From contig JAYQOT010000032.1 in assembly GCA_038144955.1 (NCBI GenBank), positions 1 through 24,892 of the forward strand: 24,892 bases of DNA, given 5' to 3'. Position 1 is the stretch's first letter, and each line of letters opens with the position of its first letter. The translations under genes and the position numbers were made by a program. A model generated the notes under the pieces. That model was not told the DNA's origin and made no database searches. It worked only from the letters and a program-made list of their open reading frames with translations. Source of the DNA: Ga0077527 sp038144955 (GTDB lineage Bacteria; Pseudomonadota; Gammaproteobacteria; Burkholderiales; SG8-41). Shown here piece by piece: positions 7,555 through 16,325 of the stretch.

Positions 7555-8094
7555 TCACTTTAGCAGTAAATCCAGCCGCTGGCGCATATCCTGCTCGGTG
7601 ATACTTCCAACCAGGCTGATCGCAGTCTGCCCATCGCGCCCGACCAGCAGGGTAAACGGCAGCACCCCGGCCTTGTTACCCACCTTCCGCGACATTTCAA
7701 CCGCGTCCAGACCGCCGATCAACAAGGGATAATTAATACCGAACTCTTTTGCGAAATCACGGATTTTGTCTACCTGATCAATGGCAATGCCTACAAATTG
7801 CACCTTTTTAGGGGCATATTCGTTTTGCAGCCGGACAAAAAGCGGGATTTCTTCCCGGCACGGCGCGCACCAGGTAGCCCAGAAATTGATGACCAGGGTT
7901 TTACCCAGGAAATCAGACAGGGTGCGCGGTCGTCCCTCCAGGTCGGTCAGATTGCGGTTGCCGATCAGGGCGATAACCGCGGTTGGCGACGGGACGCCTG
8001 TTTCGTTGCGCCGGAGCCAGGCCAGCATTCCGCCCGCCGCCAGCGCCATCACGCCAACCCCAGAATAGAGCAGTGCCCGCCGCGAGGTTCTCAC
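7555..8094 (-). CDS. TlpA/ResA-type thiol-disulfide oxidoreductase, membrane-anchored
   Basis: A 179-residue periplasm-facing thioredoxin-fold protein. A basic N-terminus is followed by a hydrophobic anchor at about 8-26, then the AhpC/TSA-Redoxin domain. The active site is WCAPC (75-79, Cys76 and Cys79) preceded by VINFWAT. The cis-Pro loop GVLPFTLLV is near residue 143. Such proteins reduce cytochrome c apoproteins or other envelope thiols. The start is a GTG whose last two bases overlap the dsbD stop (GTGA), so translation is coupled to DsbD, the probable electron donor. Confidence 0.9.
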   Translation of the reverse strand: MRTSRRALLYSGVGVMALAAGGMLAWLRRNETGVPSPTAVIALIGNRNLTDLEGRPRTLSDFLGKTLVINFWATWCAPCREEIPLFVRLQNEYAPKKVQFVGIAIDQVDKIRDFAKEFGINYPLLIGGLDAVEMSRKVGNKAGVLPFTLLVGRDGQTAISLVGSITEQDMRQRLDLLLK

Positions 8095-9890
8095 CTCGCG
8101 CTCAGCGCCTGGTCGAGGACAGCGGAAAATTTTTCTGCGGGCTGAAACCCGATAACCCGCAATCCCTCGATTTCACGCCCGCCGGGATCAAAAAAGACTA
8201 TGCCCGGTGGACCGAACAGCCGGAAACGTCTCAGCAACGCCTGGTGCTCGGGGCTGTTTACGGTCACATCAGCCTGCAACTTGACCATGGACGCCATTCG
8301 CCTCTGCACTCCGGGGTCGGTAAAGGTATAGCGCTCCATTTCCTTGCAACTGACACACCAGTCTGCGTAGAAATCGAGCATGACCGTCTTTCCTGCTGCC
8401 GCAGCTATGGCCGAATCAAGTTCAGCGCTGCTGCTGACGCGCTGGAAAACGACACCAGGCTCTGACTGGCTGGCCGATGTTCCGCGCAATCCGGACAACG
8501 GCTGCAGCACGTCGCGCCCTCCCGACAGTGCGCCAATCACATAGGCAATGCCGGCAATCAACGCGATCACGCCGATTCCCTTGCCGAAGCGCTGGAACCC
8601 ACGCGCGGCATGGGGCAATGGATCCAGCACGCGCAGATAGATTGCGGTCAGGATCAGCAAGGCCGCCCATGCCAGCATCTGGGCCGCTACTGGTATCACC
8701 GGTGACACCAGGTAAATGGCCACCGCCAGCAACATCACGCCAAAAAAGCGCTTCACGGTTTCCATCCATGCCCCCGCCTTCGGCAGCAGTGCGCCTGCGG
8801 AAGCGCCAACCGCCAGCAGCGGAGCGCCCATGCCCAGCCCCATCGCGAACAAGGCGGCGCCGCCCAGCGTGCCGTCTCCGCTTTGGGAAATATAGAGCAA
8901 GGCACCGGCCAGGGGCGCAGCAACGCAGGGGCCGACGATCAGCGCGGACAGCACACCCATTGCAAACACCCCGGTGAAATGCCCGCCGTGCAGGCGACTG
9001 CTCGCACCCGCCAGCCTTGACTGCAGCACCGCCGGCAGCTGCAACTCATAGAACCCGAACATAGACAGCGCGAGGACCACGAACACCGCCGCAAAAGCCC
9101 CCAGCACCCAGGGATTTTGCAGCGTCGCCGAAAGCATGGCTCCGGACATTCCTGCCGCCACGCCGGCCAGCGCGTAGGTAATGGCCATACCCAGCACATA
9201 GGCCAGGGACAGCAACGTGCCATGCATGCGGGTCATTTTCTGCCCATGCCCGACGATGATTCCGGAGAGTATGGGCACCATCGGCAACACGCAGGGCGTA
9301 AACGACAGCAGCAAACCGAAACCTAAGAAGCTGGCGATCAGCAGCCAGAATTCACCGTGAAACAATTCCGCAATCAGTCCGTCTTCCCCTTTGGTTGCGC
9401 CACCCGCGCGGGGCAAATCACCGGACAATGAAGAGGGCAGCGACATGCCTCCCGGGCTGCCTACCGACGCCAGACGCAGCTCCGCTTTCTGCTCCACAGG
9501 GACGTAACAGACACCGACATCCGCGCAACCCTGCGACACGGCCGTCAGCACCGCCCGCTCCGGCCATTCGGCACTGCGCACCGGAAGGATGATGCGCACC
9601 TCATTGCGGTATACCTGCGTTTCCCCGAAAAACTCGTCTTTCTTGACCTTGCCGGGAGGCAGCTGCGCGTTTCCTGCCGCCAGGGCCTGGGGCTCCAGCG
9701 TAAAACTGAACTTGTCCCGGTACATGTAGTAGCCCTTGGCGATCCGGTAGTGCACCTCGATCGCGTCAGGAGCAGCAACCCGGGTACTGAACACGAAGGC
9801 CTTCTCCGGCTCCAGCAGGTCCTGTCCGGCGGCATGCTGCAATACTCCGCCACACAGCAGCAACAGGAAGGCCAGCCAGCGCAGGATCAT
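8091..9890 (-). CDS. dsbD: Thiol:disulfide interchange protein DsbD
   Basis: DsbD moves electrons from cytoplasmic thioredoxin across the inner membrane to periplasmic thiol proteins. The 599-residue product begins with a signal peptide (MILRWLAFLLLL, likely cleaved near AAG-QD). Its N-terminal alpha domain has the redox pair CADVGVC. The polytopic beta domain has one Cys in FTPCVLPMVPILSG and one in VGPCVAAPLAGALL. The C-terminal thioredoxin-like gamma domain has FYADWCVSCKEME. The frame is open 16 codons further upstream, but that overlaps cutA; the ATG at 9890 gives a proper signal peptide. It lies 23 bases after cutA and overlaps the tlpA-like gene. Confidence 0.96.
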   Translation of the reverse strand: MILRWLAFLLLLCGGVLQHAAGQDLLEPEKAFVFSTRVAAPDAIEVHYRIAKGYYMYRDKFSFTLEPQALAAGNAQLPPGKVKKDEFFGETQVYRNEVRIILPVRSAEWPERAVLTAVSQGCADVGVCYVPVEQKAELRLASVGSPGGMSLPSSLSGDLPRAGGATKGEDGLIAELFHGEFWLLIASFLGFGLLLSFTPCVLPMVPILSGIIVGHGQKMTRMHGTLLSLAYVLGMAITYALAGVAAGMSGAMLSATLQNPWVLGAFAAVFVVLALSMFGFYELQLPAVLQSRLAGASSRLHGGHFTGVFAMGVLSALIVGPCVAAPLAGALLYISQSGDGTLGGAALFAMGLGMGAPLLAVGASAGALLPKAGAWMETVKRFFGVMLLAVAIYLVSPVIPVAAQMLAWAALLILTAIYLRVLDPLPHAARGFQRFGKGIGVIALIAGIAYVIGALSGGRDVLQPLSGLRGTSASQSEPGVVFQRVSSSAELDSAIAAAAGKTVMLDFYADWCVSCKEMERYTFTDPGVQRRMASMVKLQADVTVNSPEHQALLRRFRLFGPPGIVFFDPGGREIEGLRVIGFQPAEKFSAVLDQALSAR

Positions 9891-9913
9891 GATGAGACTC
9901 GGGGAGGTGGGGT

Positions 9914-10243
9914 TCAGGTGGTCTGGGCAACTACCCAATCCAGATAGTCGGGCAGTCCGTGTGAGACTGGGACCGCCACGATTTCCGGAAGTTCGTAGGG
10001 GTGGCGAGCGCGAAGCATGGATTCAAGCTCGTCATACTGCCTTGCCGTCGTCTTGATGAGGACCGGGATTTCAACCGCATTTTCAACGGTGCCCTGCCAG
10101 CGATAGACGGAAGCACAGGGCGCCAGCACGTTGACGCATGCCGCCAGCCGTGACTCGACCAGGGCAGCGGCCAGTTCTTTTGCCGAGTCCTCATCCGGCA
10201 GGGTGGATACGACCAGGAGCACCTGATCATTGTCAGCGGACAT
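9914..10243 (-). CDS. cutA: Divalent cation tolerance protein CutA
   Basis: CutA is a small trimeric ferredoxin-like-fold protein linked to divalent metal tolerance; its molecular role is still unclear. The product has the typical family pattern: VVSTLPDEDSAKELAAALVESRLAACVNVLAP, YRWQGTVENAVEIPVLIKTT, then ARHPYELPEIVAVPV and the C-terminal DYLDWV. Two in-frame ATGs exist. The second (10243) has AGGA nine bases upstream and gives the usual 109 residues; the first (10252) is crowded by that same site. It overlaps the end of the SDR gene by 11 bases and is followed by dsbD, as in E. coli. Confidence 0.95.
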   Translation of the reverse strand: MSADNDQVLLVVSTLPDEDSAKELAAALVESRLAACVNVLAPCASVYRWQGTVENAVEIPVLIKTTARQYDELESMLRARHPYELPEIVAVPVSHGLPDYLDWVVAQTT

Positions 10244-11123
10244 GCCCGGCATCCTGAGCAGAAGCCGCAGCCAGGCCTTCTTTCACCGTCGGATAGCGCA
10301 ACCGCACACGCAACTCCTGTTTGATCCGCGAATTGACCAGGCGCCTCGATTCATTCATGAACGAAAACAGATTTTCCGGCAGTACCGAGCGCGCCTCGGC
10401 GCGGGGAACACGCGGCGGCCTCGGCAAACGGAACCGGTCGGCCACCAGGTCGAAGTAATCGCCCATTTTCTGCGGCGCATCGTCACTGGCGTTGTAACTG
10501 CGGTTGGCCTGGCCGCGGTGCAGGGCGGCAACCACCATGCGCGCCAGGTCATCGGCATGAACGTGATTGACATAGGCGTCATCCTGCGGCGCCAGGGCCG
10601 GTGTGCCGCGTTCAATGCGCGCAACCGGCAACCGGTTTGCCGCATAGATTCCGGGCACGCGCAAAATGCTGACACGGACTCCGCTGCGTGTCCCCCATTC
10701 TCGCAAACGGCGTTCTGCATCGGCACGGCGCAAAGCGCGTTGGGTGCCCGGCCGCAGCGGACTGGTTTCGTCGATCAACGCACCGCCGCAGTCACCATAG
10801 ACGCCACTGGTGCTGATGTAGATGAAATGCTGTGGTAGACTCCCGCCCCGTCCCAGCGCTGCGATCAGGTGCGCGGTGCGGGTGTCCACGGTGCCCGCCT
10901 GGGGTGGTGGCGCCAGATGTACTACATCGTGCGCAAGACCAGGAAGCCCGGACAGCGTATCGGGCCGGTCCAGGTCGCCGGTAAGCGGGACGACCCCGTG
11001 ACCGCGCAACCCGGCAACGCGCTCCGAGTTGTGTGTCAGTGCGTAAATGCGATAACGCGACTGCAACAGCTTCACGACACGCAGCCCCACATCACCGCAA
11101 CCTATGATCAACAGGCGTTTCAT
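10233..11123 (-). CDS. NAD(P)-binding SDR-family protein, YeeZ-like
   Basis: A 296-residue Rossmann-fold protein that begins MKRLLIIGCGDVGLRVV, a GxGxxG-type dinucleotide site. It contains FIYISTSGVYGD (about 121-132), the extended-SDR strand with catalytic Ser/Thr, and VNHVHADDLARMVVAAL, typical of NAD-dependent epimerase/dehydratases. The usual Tyr-x3-Lys pair is not visible in the RPGTQRALRRADAERRL helix, which resembles the atypical YeeZ subgroup, so catalysis is uncertain. The open frame reaches upstream to 11183, but the ATG at 11123 starts the Rossmann strand directly. A TAAAAT hexamer lies 11 bases before it. Substrate unknown. Confidence 0.8.
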   Translation of the reverse strand: MKRLLIIGCGDVGLRVVKLLQSRYRIYALTHNSERVAGLRGHGVVPLTGDLDRPDTLSGLPGLAHDVVHLAPPPQAGTVDTRTAHLIAALGRGGSLPQHFIYISTSGVYGDCGGALIDETSPLRPGTQRALRRADAERRLREWGTRSGVRVSILRVPGIYAANRLPVARIERGTPALAPQDDAYVNHVHADDLARMVVAALHRGQANRSYNASDDAPQKMGDYFDLVADRFRLPRPPRVPRAEARSVLPENLFSFMNESRRLVNSRIKQELRVRLRYPTVKEGLAAASAQDAGHVR

Positions 11124-11176
11124 ATTGTGATGTATTTTAACGCAGCCCCGGCATCCTGATTTTCCGAGCAACCGAG

Positions 11177-12196
11177 ATGTCACGCCAAGTCACCATTCAG
11201 CCCAGCGGCCATGTTTTCCAGGTCAATGACCGGGAAACCGTGCTGGAAGCCGCGTTGCGCGAAGGATTCCTGCTCCCCTACGGATGTCGCAACGGAGCCT
11301 GCGGCTCATGCAAAGGCAAAGTCATTTCCGGGAAGGTCGAACACGGGAAATCCCAGGAAAACGTGCTTACCCCGACGGAACGCGAAACCGGCATGGCCTT
11401 GTTCTGTCAGGCCGCGCCGCTTTCCGACCTCGTAATCGAGTGCCGGGAAATCGGAGCCGCGAAGGACATCCCCGTCAAAACCCTGCCCTGCCGGGTGCAG
11501 ACTCTGGAACGGGTGGCGCCCGACGTAATGCGCATCCGTCTGCGGCTGCCTGCTGCTGAACGGCTGCAGTTTCTCGCCGGACAGTACATCGACATCCTGC
11601 TCAAGGACGGCTCGCGGCGCAGCCTGTCGATGGCCAACCCGCCGCACGACGATGCACTGCTCGAACTTCATCTGCGCAATTATGGCGGTCCGTTCAGCAA
11701 CCATGTATTCACAGGCATGAAGGAAAAAGACATCCTGCGGTTTGAAGGGCCGCTGGGCACGTTTTTCCTGCACGAGGACAGCGACAAGCCGGTAATCCTG
11801 GTCGCCGGAGGTACCGGCTTTGCTCCGATCAAGGCCATCATCGAGCATGCAATCCACAACGGCATCAAGCGCCCGATGAAGTTATTTCGCGGCGCCCGCC
11901 AGCATGACGATCTCTACCTGAACGAACTGCCGGAGAACTGGCAAAAGGAACATGGCGTCACCTATGTTCCCGTGCTTTCGGATGACCCAGCCGGCAGCGG
12001 CTGGACCGGCCGACGTGGCCTGGTGCACCAGGCAGTGATGCAAGAAATTCCGGATCTTTCGGGATACGAGGTCTACGTCTGCGGCGCCCCGGCAATGGTC
12101 GAGGCTGCGCGCCGCGATTTCTGCGAACGCTGCGGGTTGCCGGAATCTTCGTTTTATGCCGATGCGTTCACGCCGGCCCCGGTGCAAGGCGGCTGA
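11177..12196 (+). CDS. 2Fe-2S ferredoxin / FAD / NAD(P) oxidoreductase (AscD/phenol hydroxylase reductase type)
   Basis: A 339-residue electron-transfer flavoprotein. Residues 1-92 are a plant-type ferredoxin domain with cluster ligands Cys37, Cys42, Cys45 (CRNGACGSC) and Cys77. The FAD domain has RRSLSMAN at 147-154. The NAD(P) domain has GGTGFAPI at 211-218 and CGAPAMVEAARRDF near the end. The family moves electrons from NAD(P)H via FAD to the cluster and on to an oxygenase or other partner. Relatives in betaproteobacteria are often labelled CDP-6-deoxy-delta-3,4-glucoseen reductase, but nothing nearby supports deoxysugar synthesis and no partner oxygenase is visible. It is divergent from the SDR gene with 53 bases between, and ends 6 bases before hemY. 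Confidence 0.9.
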   Translation: MSRQVTIQPSGHVFQVNDRETVLEAALREGFLLPYGCRNGACGSCKGKVISGKVEHGKSQENVLTPTERETGMALFCQAAPLSDLVIECREIGAAKDIPVKTLPCRVQTLERVAPDVMRIRLRLPAAERLQFLAGQYIDILLKDGSRRSLSMANPPHDDALLELHLRNYGGPFSNHVFTGMKEKDILRFEGPLGTFFLHEDSDKPVILVAGGTGFAPIKAIIEHAIHNGIKRPMKLFRGARQHDDLYLNELPENWQKEHGVTYVPVLSDDPAGSGWTGRRGLVHQAVMQEIPDLSGYEVYVCGAPAMVEAARRDFCERCGLPESSFYADAFTPAPVQGG

Positions 12197-12202
12197 ACCC
12201 GC

Positions 12203-13414
12203 TTAAGACGGTCTCCTGTTCGCGCGTTCGCCACCGGCCTGGCCGAGTCGGGCTATTGCAAGCTCCAGGCTCGCACGGTAATGCTGGCGCGCCTCGTCGG
12301 CACGTCCGAGCTGGTCATGCAGTTTCGCCAGTTCATATTCAGCTGAATAGGTTGGCCCCACCGACAGGCTGGCCTCCAGATAGCTCTGTGCCTTGCCCCA
12401 CAATTGCTGGGCGGCGCAAAGCTTACCCAGGGCCAGCAATAATGTCGCGTCAGCACGATGGGACTGCAGCCAGCGCTCAGCGTTTTCGATTTGCCTGCGG
12501 GCATCAGCCGCGCAGCATTCCCCATACAGGGCAACCAGCGAATCATCCCACTCGGTTTCGAGGCTGCGCTCAATGATGGTCTGGGCTTCGTCGCAGCGAC
12601 CCAGCGCATGAAATGCGTCAGCGGCTGCACCGGCCACCGCACCCGTCCGGCGATAACGTTCGGGAATGCGCTTCCACAGCGCGGTCAAGCCGGCATCATC
12701 ACCGGCCTTTCGTTCAATCAGCCGCCGCCAGGCGTGGCTGCGCTCGGTGTCCGCCTGATCCGTCCCGAAAACCCCGCGTTTCTCCAGTTGATCAATCAGC
12801 GCCGGCACCGCATCCCATTGTCCGCTGCGTTGCCGGGCCCTGAGCTCGAGACGCAAGGCGGCAGTATGCTTTTTCGGCAACTGCTCGAGTACTGCCAAGG
12901 CCTCATCTTCCCGGCGTTCATCAAGCAGCAATTGCGCCTTGGTAATCACCCGCGCGGCATCGGGCACGTCCGTTTCAGCAGCCGGCTGTTCCAGATAACC
13001 ATCCCTGCGCTCGGGCGCGCGCAGCTCATGCGCGGCCCTGGCTGCAACGACCACGCCCAGCGCCGTAGATTCGCCAAGGGCAACGGCGCGATTGACCGTC
13101 TTCTCGGCCCTGGCGTAGCGACCCGCAAAAAAATCCTGCAACCCCTCCACCAGCATGGTGCGGGCGGATTCACGCCTTCGTCTCGCCCGAAACTGCGCCA
13201 CACGTCCCGGCAATTCAATGGTAGTGACCAGCAACCTCACCAGCAGATAAACCAGCAGGAACCCCAGCACCAGCAGCACCAGCGTGAAATTGAGGGAAAG
13301 CTCGACGCGATGCCCGGGCAGGACGACCAGCACGTAGCCGTCGTTGAGGCGCGCCAGCAGCGTCAGCCCTGTCGCCAGCGCCCCAAGCACAAGAATGCGA
13401 ATCAGCCACCGCAT
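12203..13414 (-). CDS. hemY: Heme biosynthesis-associated TPR protein HemY
   Basis: The proteobacterial HemY membrane protein (not the protoporphyrinogen oxidase of Bacillus), 403 residues. Two N-terminal transmembrane helices (about 4-21 and 42-66) surround LNDGYVLVVLPGHRVELSLN, the conserved HemY_N region. RVAQFRARRRRESARTMLVEGLQDFFAGRY marks the start of the helical TPR part, and repeats continue to the C-terminus (SYLEASLSVGPTYSAEYELAKLHDQLGRADEARQHY). It is thought to organise or regulate late tetrapyrrole steps; biochemical activity is not established. It follows hemX by 55 bases as the last gene of hemCDXY. Confidence 0.92.
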   Translation of the reverse strand: MRWLIRILVLGALATGLTLLARLNDGYVLVVLPGHRVELSLNFTLVLLVLGFLLVYLLVRLLVTTIELPGRVAQFRARRRRESARTMLVEGLQDFFAGRYARAEKTVNRAVALGESTALGVVVAARAAHELRAPERRDGYLEQPAAETDVPDAARVITKAQLLLDERREDEALAVLEQLPKKHTAALRLELRARQRSGQWDAVPALIDQLEKRGVFGTDQADTERSHAWRRLIERKAGDDAGLTALWKRIPERYRRTGAVAGAAADAFHALGRCDEAQTIIERSLETEWDDSLVALYGECCAADARRQIENAERWLQSHRADATLLLALGKLCAAQQLWGKAQSYLEASLSVGPTYSAEYELAKLHDQLGRADEARQHYRASLELAIARLGQAGGERANRRPS

Positions 13415-13469
13415 CAGGTCAGCACCCTGTTGGACGCATGAAAAATCGGATTAGGAGGACGCAAACCCA

Positions 13470-14561
13470 TCAGGCCCGCGGTTTTGCGCGCGGCAGTCGC
13501 AGGGTCCGCAGCGCCTCCAGTGTTTCAGCGATATCCGGAACCTCCAGTTTGATCTGTGCCGACTTCAGTTTCCGCAATGTCTCCGCGGCAGCGACTACTG
13601 AACTGTCACGCGTGTCGTAGTGGCGCTCCAGCGCATCGATTGCCGCCTGGATATCCGTCTGGTAACCCTTTTCGTCGCGCACCAGCAATGCAACACGCGC
13701 GGACAATAATCGCAGTTTCTGGTTTTCACGCAGGAAAAAAGCCTGTTCCGGCGCAAGCAGCATGGCATCGGCCGGTCCGGTTCGCTGCACCCGGACCAAT
13801 TGCCGCAGTTCATTCCACGCTTCACGCAGCATGCGCTCCCACGCCGGGATTTCAGCGGCCGGTGCCGGCGGGGATTTGTCGGCCTCGGGACGAACGCGGG
13901 CATCCATTGCCAGTTGCAGCTTGTCGATTTTCGAAATGAGGTCGTCAATTCGGGTGCTGATTCCCTGAACGTCGACCAGCGGCAAAGCTTTCAGCTTCTC
14001 GATGTCGCGCGCCAGCACCTTGCGCAGCGTCGCGTAGCGCGGCTGATCCATGCGCTGCAACCGGGATTCCGCCCCCTCCAGCCCGATCAGGGCGGCACGC
14101 ACGTTGCCGGCCACCTGCAGCTGCTGACTGGCCAGCAGGACTGATTGTTCAATGTCGGCCAGTGACCACTCATCGCGACTGCGCGCAAATTCCTGCTGCA
14201 GGGTTTCCAGTACAGCCTGCTGGTTTTGCGATTCTGCAAGCCGGTTTTCCAGCATGCCCAGCTTGACCTCCGCGTCACGCAAAGCGGCTGCCGTCTGTGC
14301 GGCGCGGGTTCCCGCTTCGCGGTTGCGTGTTTCCATATCAGCAAGGCGTCGCGCCAGTTCACCGCGCAGAGATGCGTCGGCGCCGCGGTCCTGATACCAC
14401 TGGTAGATACTGAACCCGGCGGCGGCCAACGCCAGAATCAAGGCCAGTGCCGGCAGGGTCTTGCTGCTTCCAGAAGCGGGGGGTACGGTGCCGAGCGCCG
14501 ATTCCGGAGCCGCACCGGCGCTCGGGGGATTGATTTCGTTCTGTTGTCCGCTGTCACTCAT
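13470..14561 (-). CDS. hemX: HemX-like membrane protein (uroporphyrinogen-III C-methyltransferase-annotated)
   Basis: A 363-residue inner-membrane protein with a short cytoplasmic Pro/Ser/Ala-rich N-terminus, one transmembrane helix (about 35-55), then a helical, probably coiled-coil stretch (about 62-130) and a helical C-terminal domain with WSLADIEQSVLLASQQLQVAGN. That is the HemX/DUF513 pattern. Databases often name it uroporphyrinogen-III C-methyltransferase, but no SAM-binding methyltransferase domain is visible, so that name is doubtful. It lies 30 bases after hemD and 55 before hemY, the usual proteobacterial order. Confidence 0.92.
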   Translation of the reverse strand: MSDSGQQNEINPPSAGAAPESALGTVPPASGSSKTLPALALILALAAAGFSIYQWYQDRGADASLRGELARRLADMETRNREAGTRAAQTAAALRDAEVKLGMLENRLAESQNQQAVLETLQQEFARSRDEWSLADIEQSVLLASQQLQVAGNVRAALIGLEGAESRLQRMDQPRYATLRKVLARDIEKLKALPLVDVQGISTRIDDLISKIDKLQLAMDARVRPEADKSPPAPAAEIPAWERMLREAWNELRQLVRVQRTGPADAMLLAPEQAFFLRENQKLRLLSARVALLVRDEKGYQTDIQAAIDALERHYDTRDSSVVAAAETLRKLKSAQIKLEVPDIAETLEALRTLRLPRAKPRA

Positions 14562-14591
14562 GGTCAGGAGAATATCACGCGATCCGCATCC

Positions 14592-15374
14592 CTAATCCGG
14601 TGATGCCAGTTGCTGCCGTAACCCCGCCATCAGGCCTTCGTCACCAGGCGCAGTTTCTGCCACACGCGTACAACCCAGCTCGCGCGCCGCCTCCGCGATT
14701 CGCGGATGCGGGACCAGCAACAGGGTACGCCGCAACCACGACTGCCCGAGCTTGCCCAGCATCTCGAACAGGTTGCGCAATCCTTCGCTGCTGGTCACTG
14801 TTACGGCATGAACCTCGCCGCGCGCCCAAGCGCGCAGCAGTGGCGCTGCATCCGCGCGTGGACGTGCACGACGGTAACACTCCACATACTCCACCTTCGC
14901 ACCCCGGGCTGTCAGCGTGTCGGCCAGCAGTTCACGCCCGCCATCGCCGCGGAAAATAACGATGCGCTTGCCCGCCACCGCCTGCAGTTGCGGCAGCTCC
15001 AGCAGACCTTCGCTGTCGTAATTGCGCTGGGGCGAGATGATCTCGCTGATGCCGAAACGCCTGAGTTCCTTGACGCTGCCCTTGCCGACAGCGGCAGCAA
15101 GCAATCCTGCAGGCCAAGGGCGACGAGCCGTAATCTGGTTCAGCGCCTTCGCCACGGCGTTGGGGCTGATGAACACTGCAAGGTCGAACGTATCGAGCCG
15201 TGCTATGACCTCAACCAATGGCTGCAGGTCTGCAACTTCCAGTATTTCAAGAACCGGGAAAAGTATGGGGTTGCCGCCGTCACCGCGTATCAGCTCGGCG
15301 AGCACGCCTGCCTGGTGCGCTGGCCGCGTGACCACAATGCCGCACCCGGCCAGCGGGCCGGCAACTCCGGTCAT
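14592..15374 (-). CDS. hemD: Uroporphyrinogen-III synthase
   Basis: HemD cyclises hydroxymethylbilane and inverts ring D to give uroporphyrinogen III. The family is very divergent. The 260-residue product still shows the two-lobed pattern: GIVVTRPAHQAGVLAELI at the N-terminus, FDLAVFISPNAVAKAL, YDSEGLLELPQLQ, KRIVIFRGDGGRELLADTL and AVTVTSSEGLRNL. Length is normal. Its ATG overlaps the hemC stop (ATGA), so the two consecutive pathway enzymes are translationally coupled. Confidence 0.93.
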   Translation of the reverse strand: MTGVAGPLAGCGIVVTRPAHQAGVLAELIRGDGGNPILFPVLEILEVADLQPLVEVIARLDTFDLAVFISPNAVAKALNQITARRPWPAGLLAAAVGKGSVKELRRFGISEIISPQRNYDSEGLLELPQLQAVAGKRIVIFRGDGGRELLADTLTARGAKVEYVECYRRARPRADAAPLLRAWARGEVHAVTVTSSEGLRNLFEMLGKLGQSWLRRTLLLVPHPRIAEAARELGCTRVAETAPGDEGLMAGLRQQLASPD

Positions 15375-16324
15375 GGCTGTGCAGCCAGCGCGGCCAGAAT
15401 AGCCCCGGCACCGCGGCCTTTAAGTTCTGCGGCAAGCGCAAGCCCGAGTGCTTCGGCGTCGCTGGACGGACCCGAAACTTCACTGCGGACCACGCGCGAA
15501 CCATCAGGTGCTCCAACAAGGCCGCGCAAACGCAGTGAACCACCACTTATTTCCGCAAAGCCGGCCAGTGGCACGTTGCAGCTGCCCGCCAGCGCCCGGG
15601 AAAATGCACGCTCAGCATGCACACACTGGGTGGTCGGCTCATGCCGCAATGGCGCCAGTATTTCCAGCAGATCACTGCGCCCCGTCCTGCACTCAATGCC
15701 CAATGCACCCTGGCCGACTGCTGGCAGACACTGGTCCGGGGTCAGCAGCGCGGATATGCGCTCCGCCAGTCCCAGCCGCTTCAGTCCTGCCGCCGCCAGT
15801 ATGATCGCGCCATACTGTCCTTCATCCAGCTTGCGCAGGCGTGTTTGCACATTGCCACGCAGCGGATCTATTCCCAGCCGGGGATAATTTGCGCGCAACT
15901 GGCATTCGCGACGCAAGCTTGAAGTACCGACCCGCGCACCTGCGGGCAACCGGTCAAGATCCGGCCAGGCGTTGGCCACAAAAGCGTCCCTGGGGTCCGC
16001 GCGCTCAAGTATTGCGGCAAGCACATAGCCCTCGGGCAAGTGCATCGGCACGTCCTTCATCGAGTGCACGGCGATATCCGCGCGACCGTCAGCCAGGGCC
16101 TCCTCCAGCTCCTTGACAAACAATCCCTTGCCGCCGATTTTTGCGAGCGAACTGCCAAGATTGCGGTCGCCTTCCGTGGTCATGCCCAGAATCGATACCT
16201 CCAGCCCCGGATATAATCGCTGCAGCTCTGATTGCACATGACGTGCTTGCCACAACGCCAGCGCGGATTCGCGGCTGGCAATCACCACAGCACCTTCCCG
16301 GCGCCGTTGATTTTTTTCTAACAT
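15371..16324 (-). CDS. hemC: Hydroxymethylbilane synthase (porphobilinogen deaminase)
   Basis: HemC polymerises four porphobilinogen molecules into hydroxymethylbilane on a covalent dipyrromethane primer. Conserved blocks are IASRESALALWQARHV, GMTTEGDRNLG, KIGGKGLFVKELEEAL, VHSMKDVPMHLP, GTSSLRRECQL and RGNVQTRLRKLDEG. The primer cysteine is in RALAGSCNVPLAG (Cys249 from this start). Start choice is uncertain. Two adjacent ATGs at 16327 and 16324 give about 317-318 residues and a charged N-terminal extension, while a GTG pair at 16288/16285 preceded by GGGAAGG gives about 305 residues. The ATGs overlap the divergent thioredoxin-like start at 16326. hemD follows with an ATGA overlap. Confidence 0.95.
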   Translation of the reverse strand: MLEKNQRRREGAVVIASRESALALWQARHVQSELQRLYPGLEVSILGMTTEGDRNLGSSLAKIGGKGLFVKELEEALADGRADIAVHSMKDVPMHLPEGYVLAAILERADPRDAFVANAWPDLDRLPAGARVGTSSLRRECQLRANYPRLGIDPLRGNVQTRLRKLDEGQYGAIILAAAGLKRLGLAERISALLTPDQCLPAVGQGALGIECRTGRSDLLEILAPLRHEPTTQCVHAERAFSRALAGSCNVPLAGFAEISGGSLRLRGLVGAPDGSRVVRSEVSGPSSDAEALGLALAAELKGRGAGAILAALAAQP

Positions 16325-16325
16325 C

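Noticed and set aside
7433..7732. 99-codon rightward frame in the AT-rich gap
   Set aside because: More than half is antisense to the tlpA-like gene, with no ribosome site and no family resemblance.
12458..13441. 327-codon rightward frame over hemY
   Set aside because: It is antisense to hemY; its Gln/His/Arg-rich composition is typical of a GC-rich shadow frame.
14706..15887. 393-codon rightward frame over hemD and hemC
   Set aside because: It is antisense to two genes with clear family motifs and has no recognisable domain.
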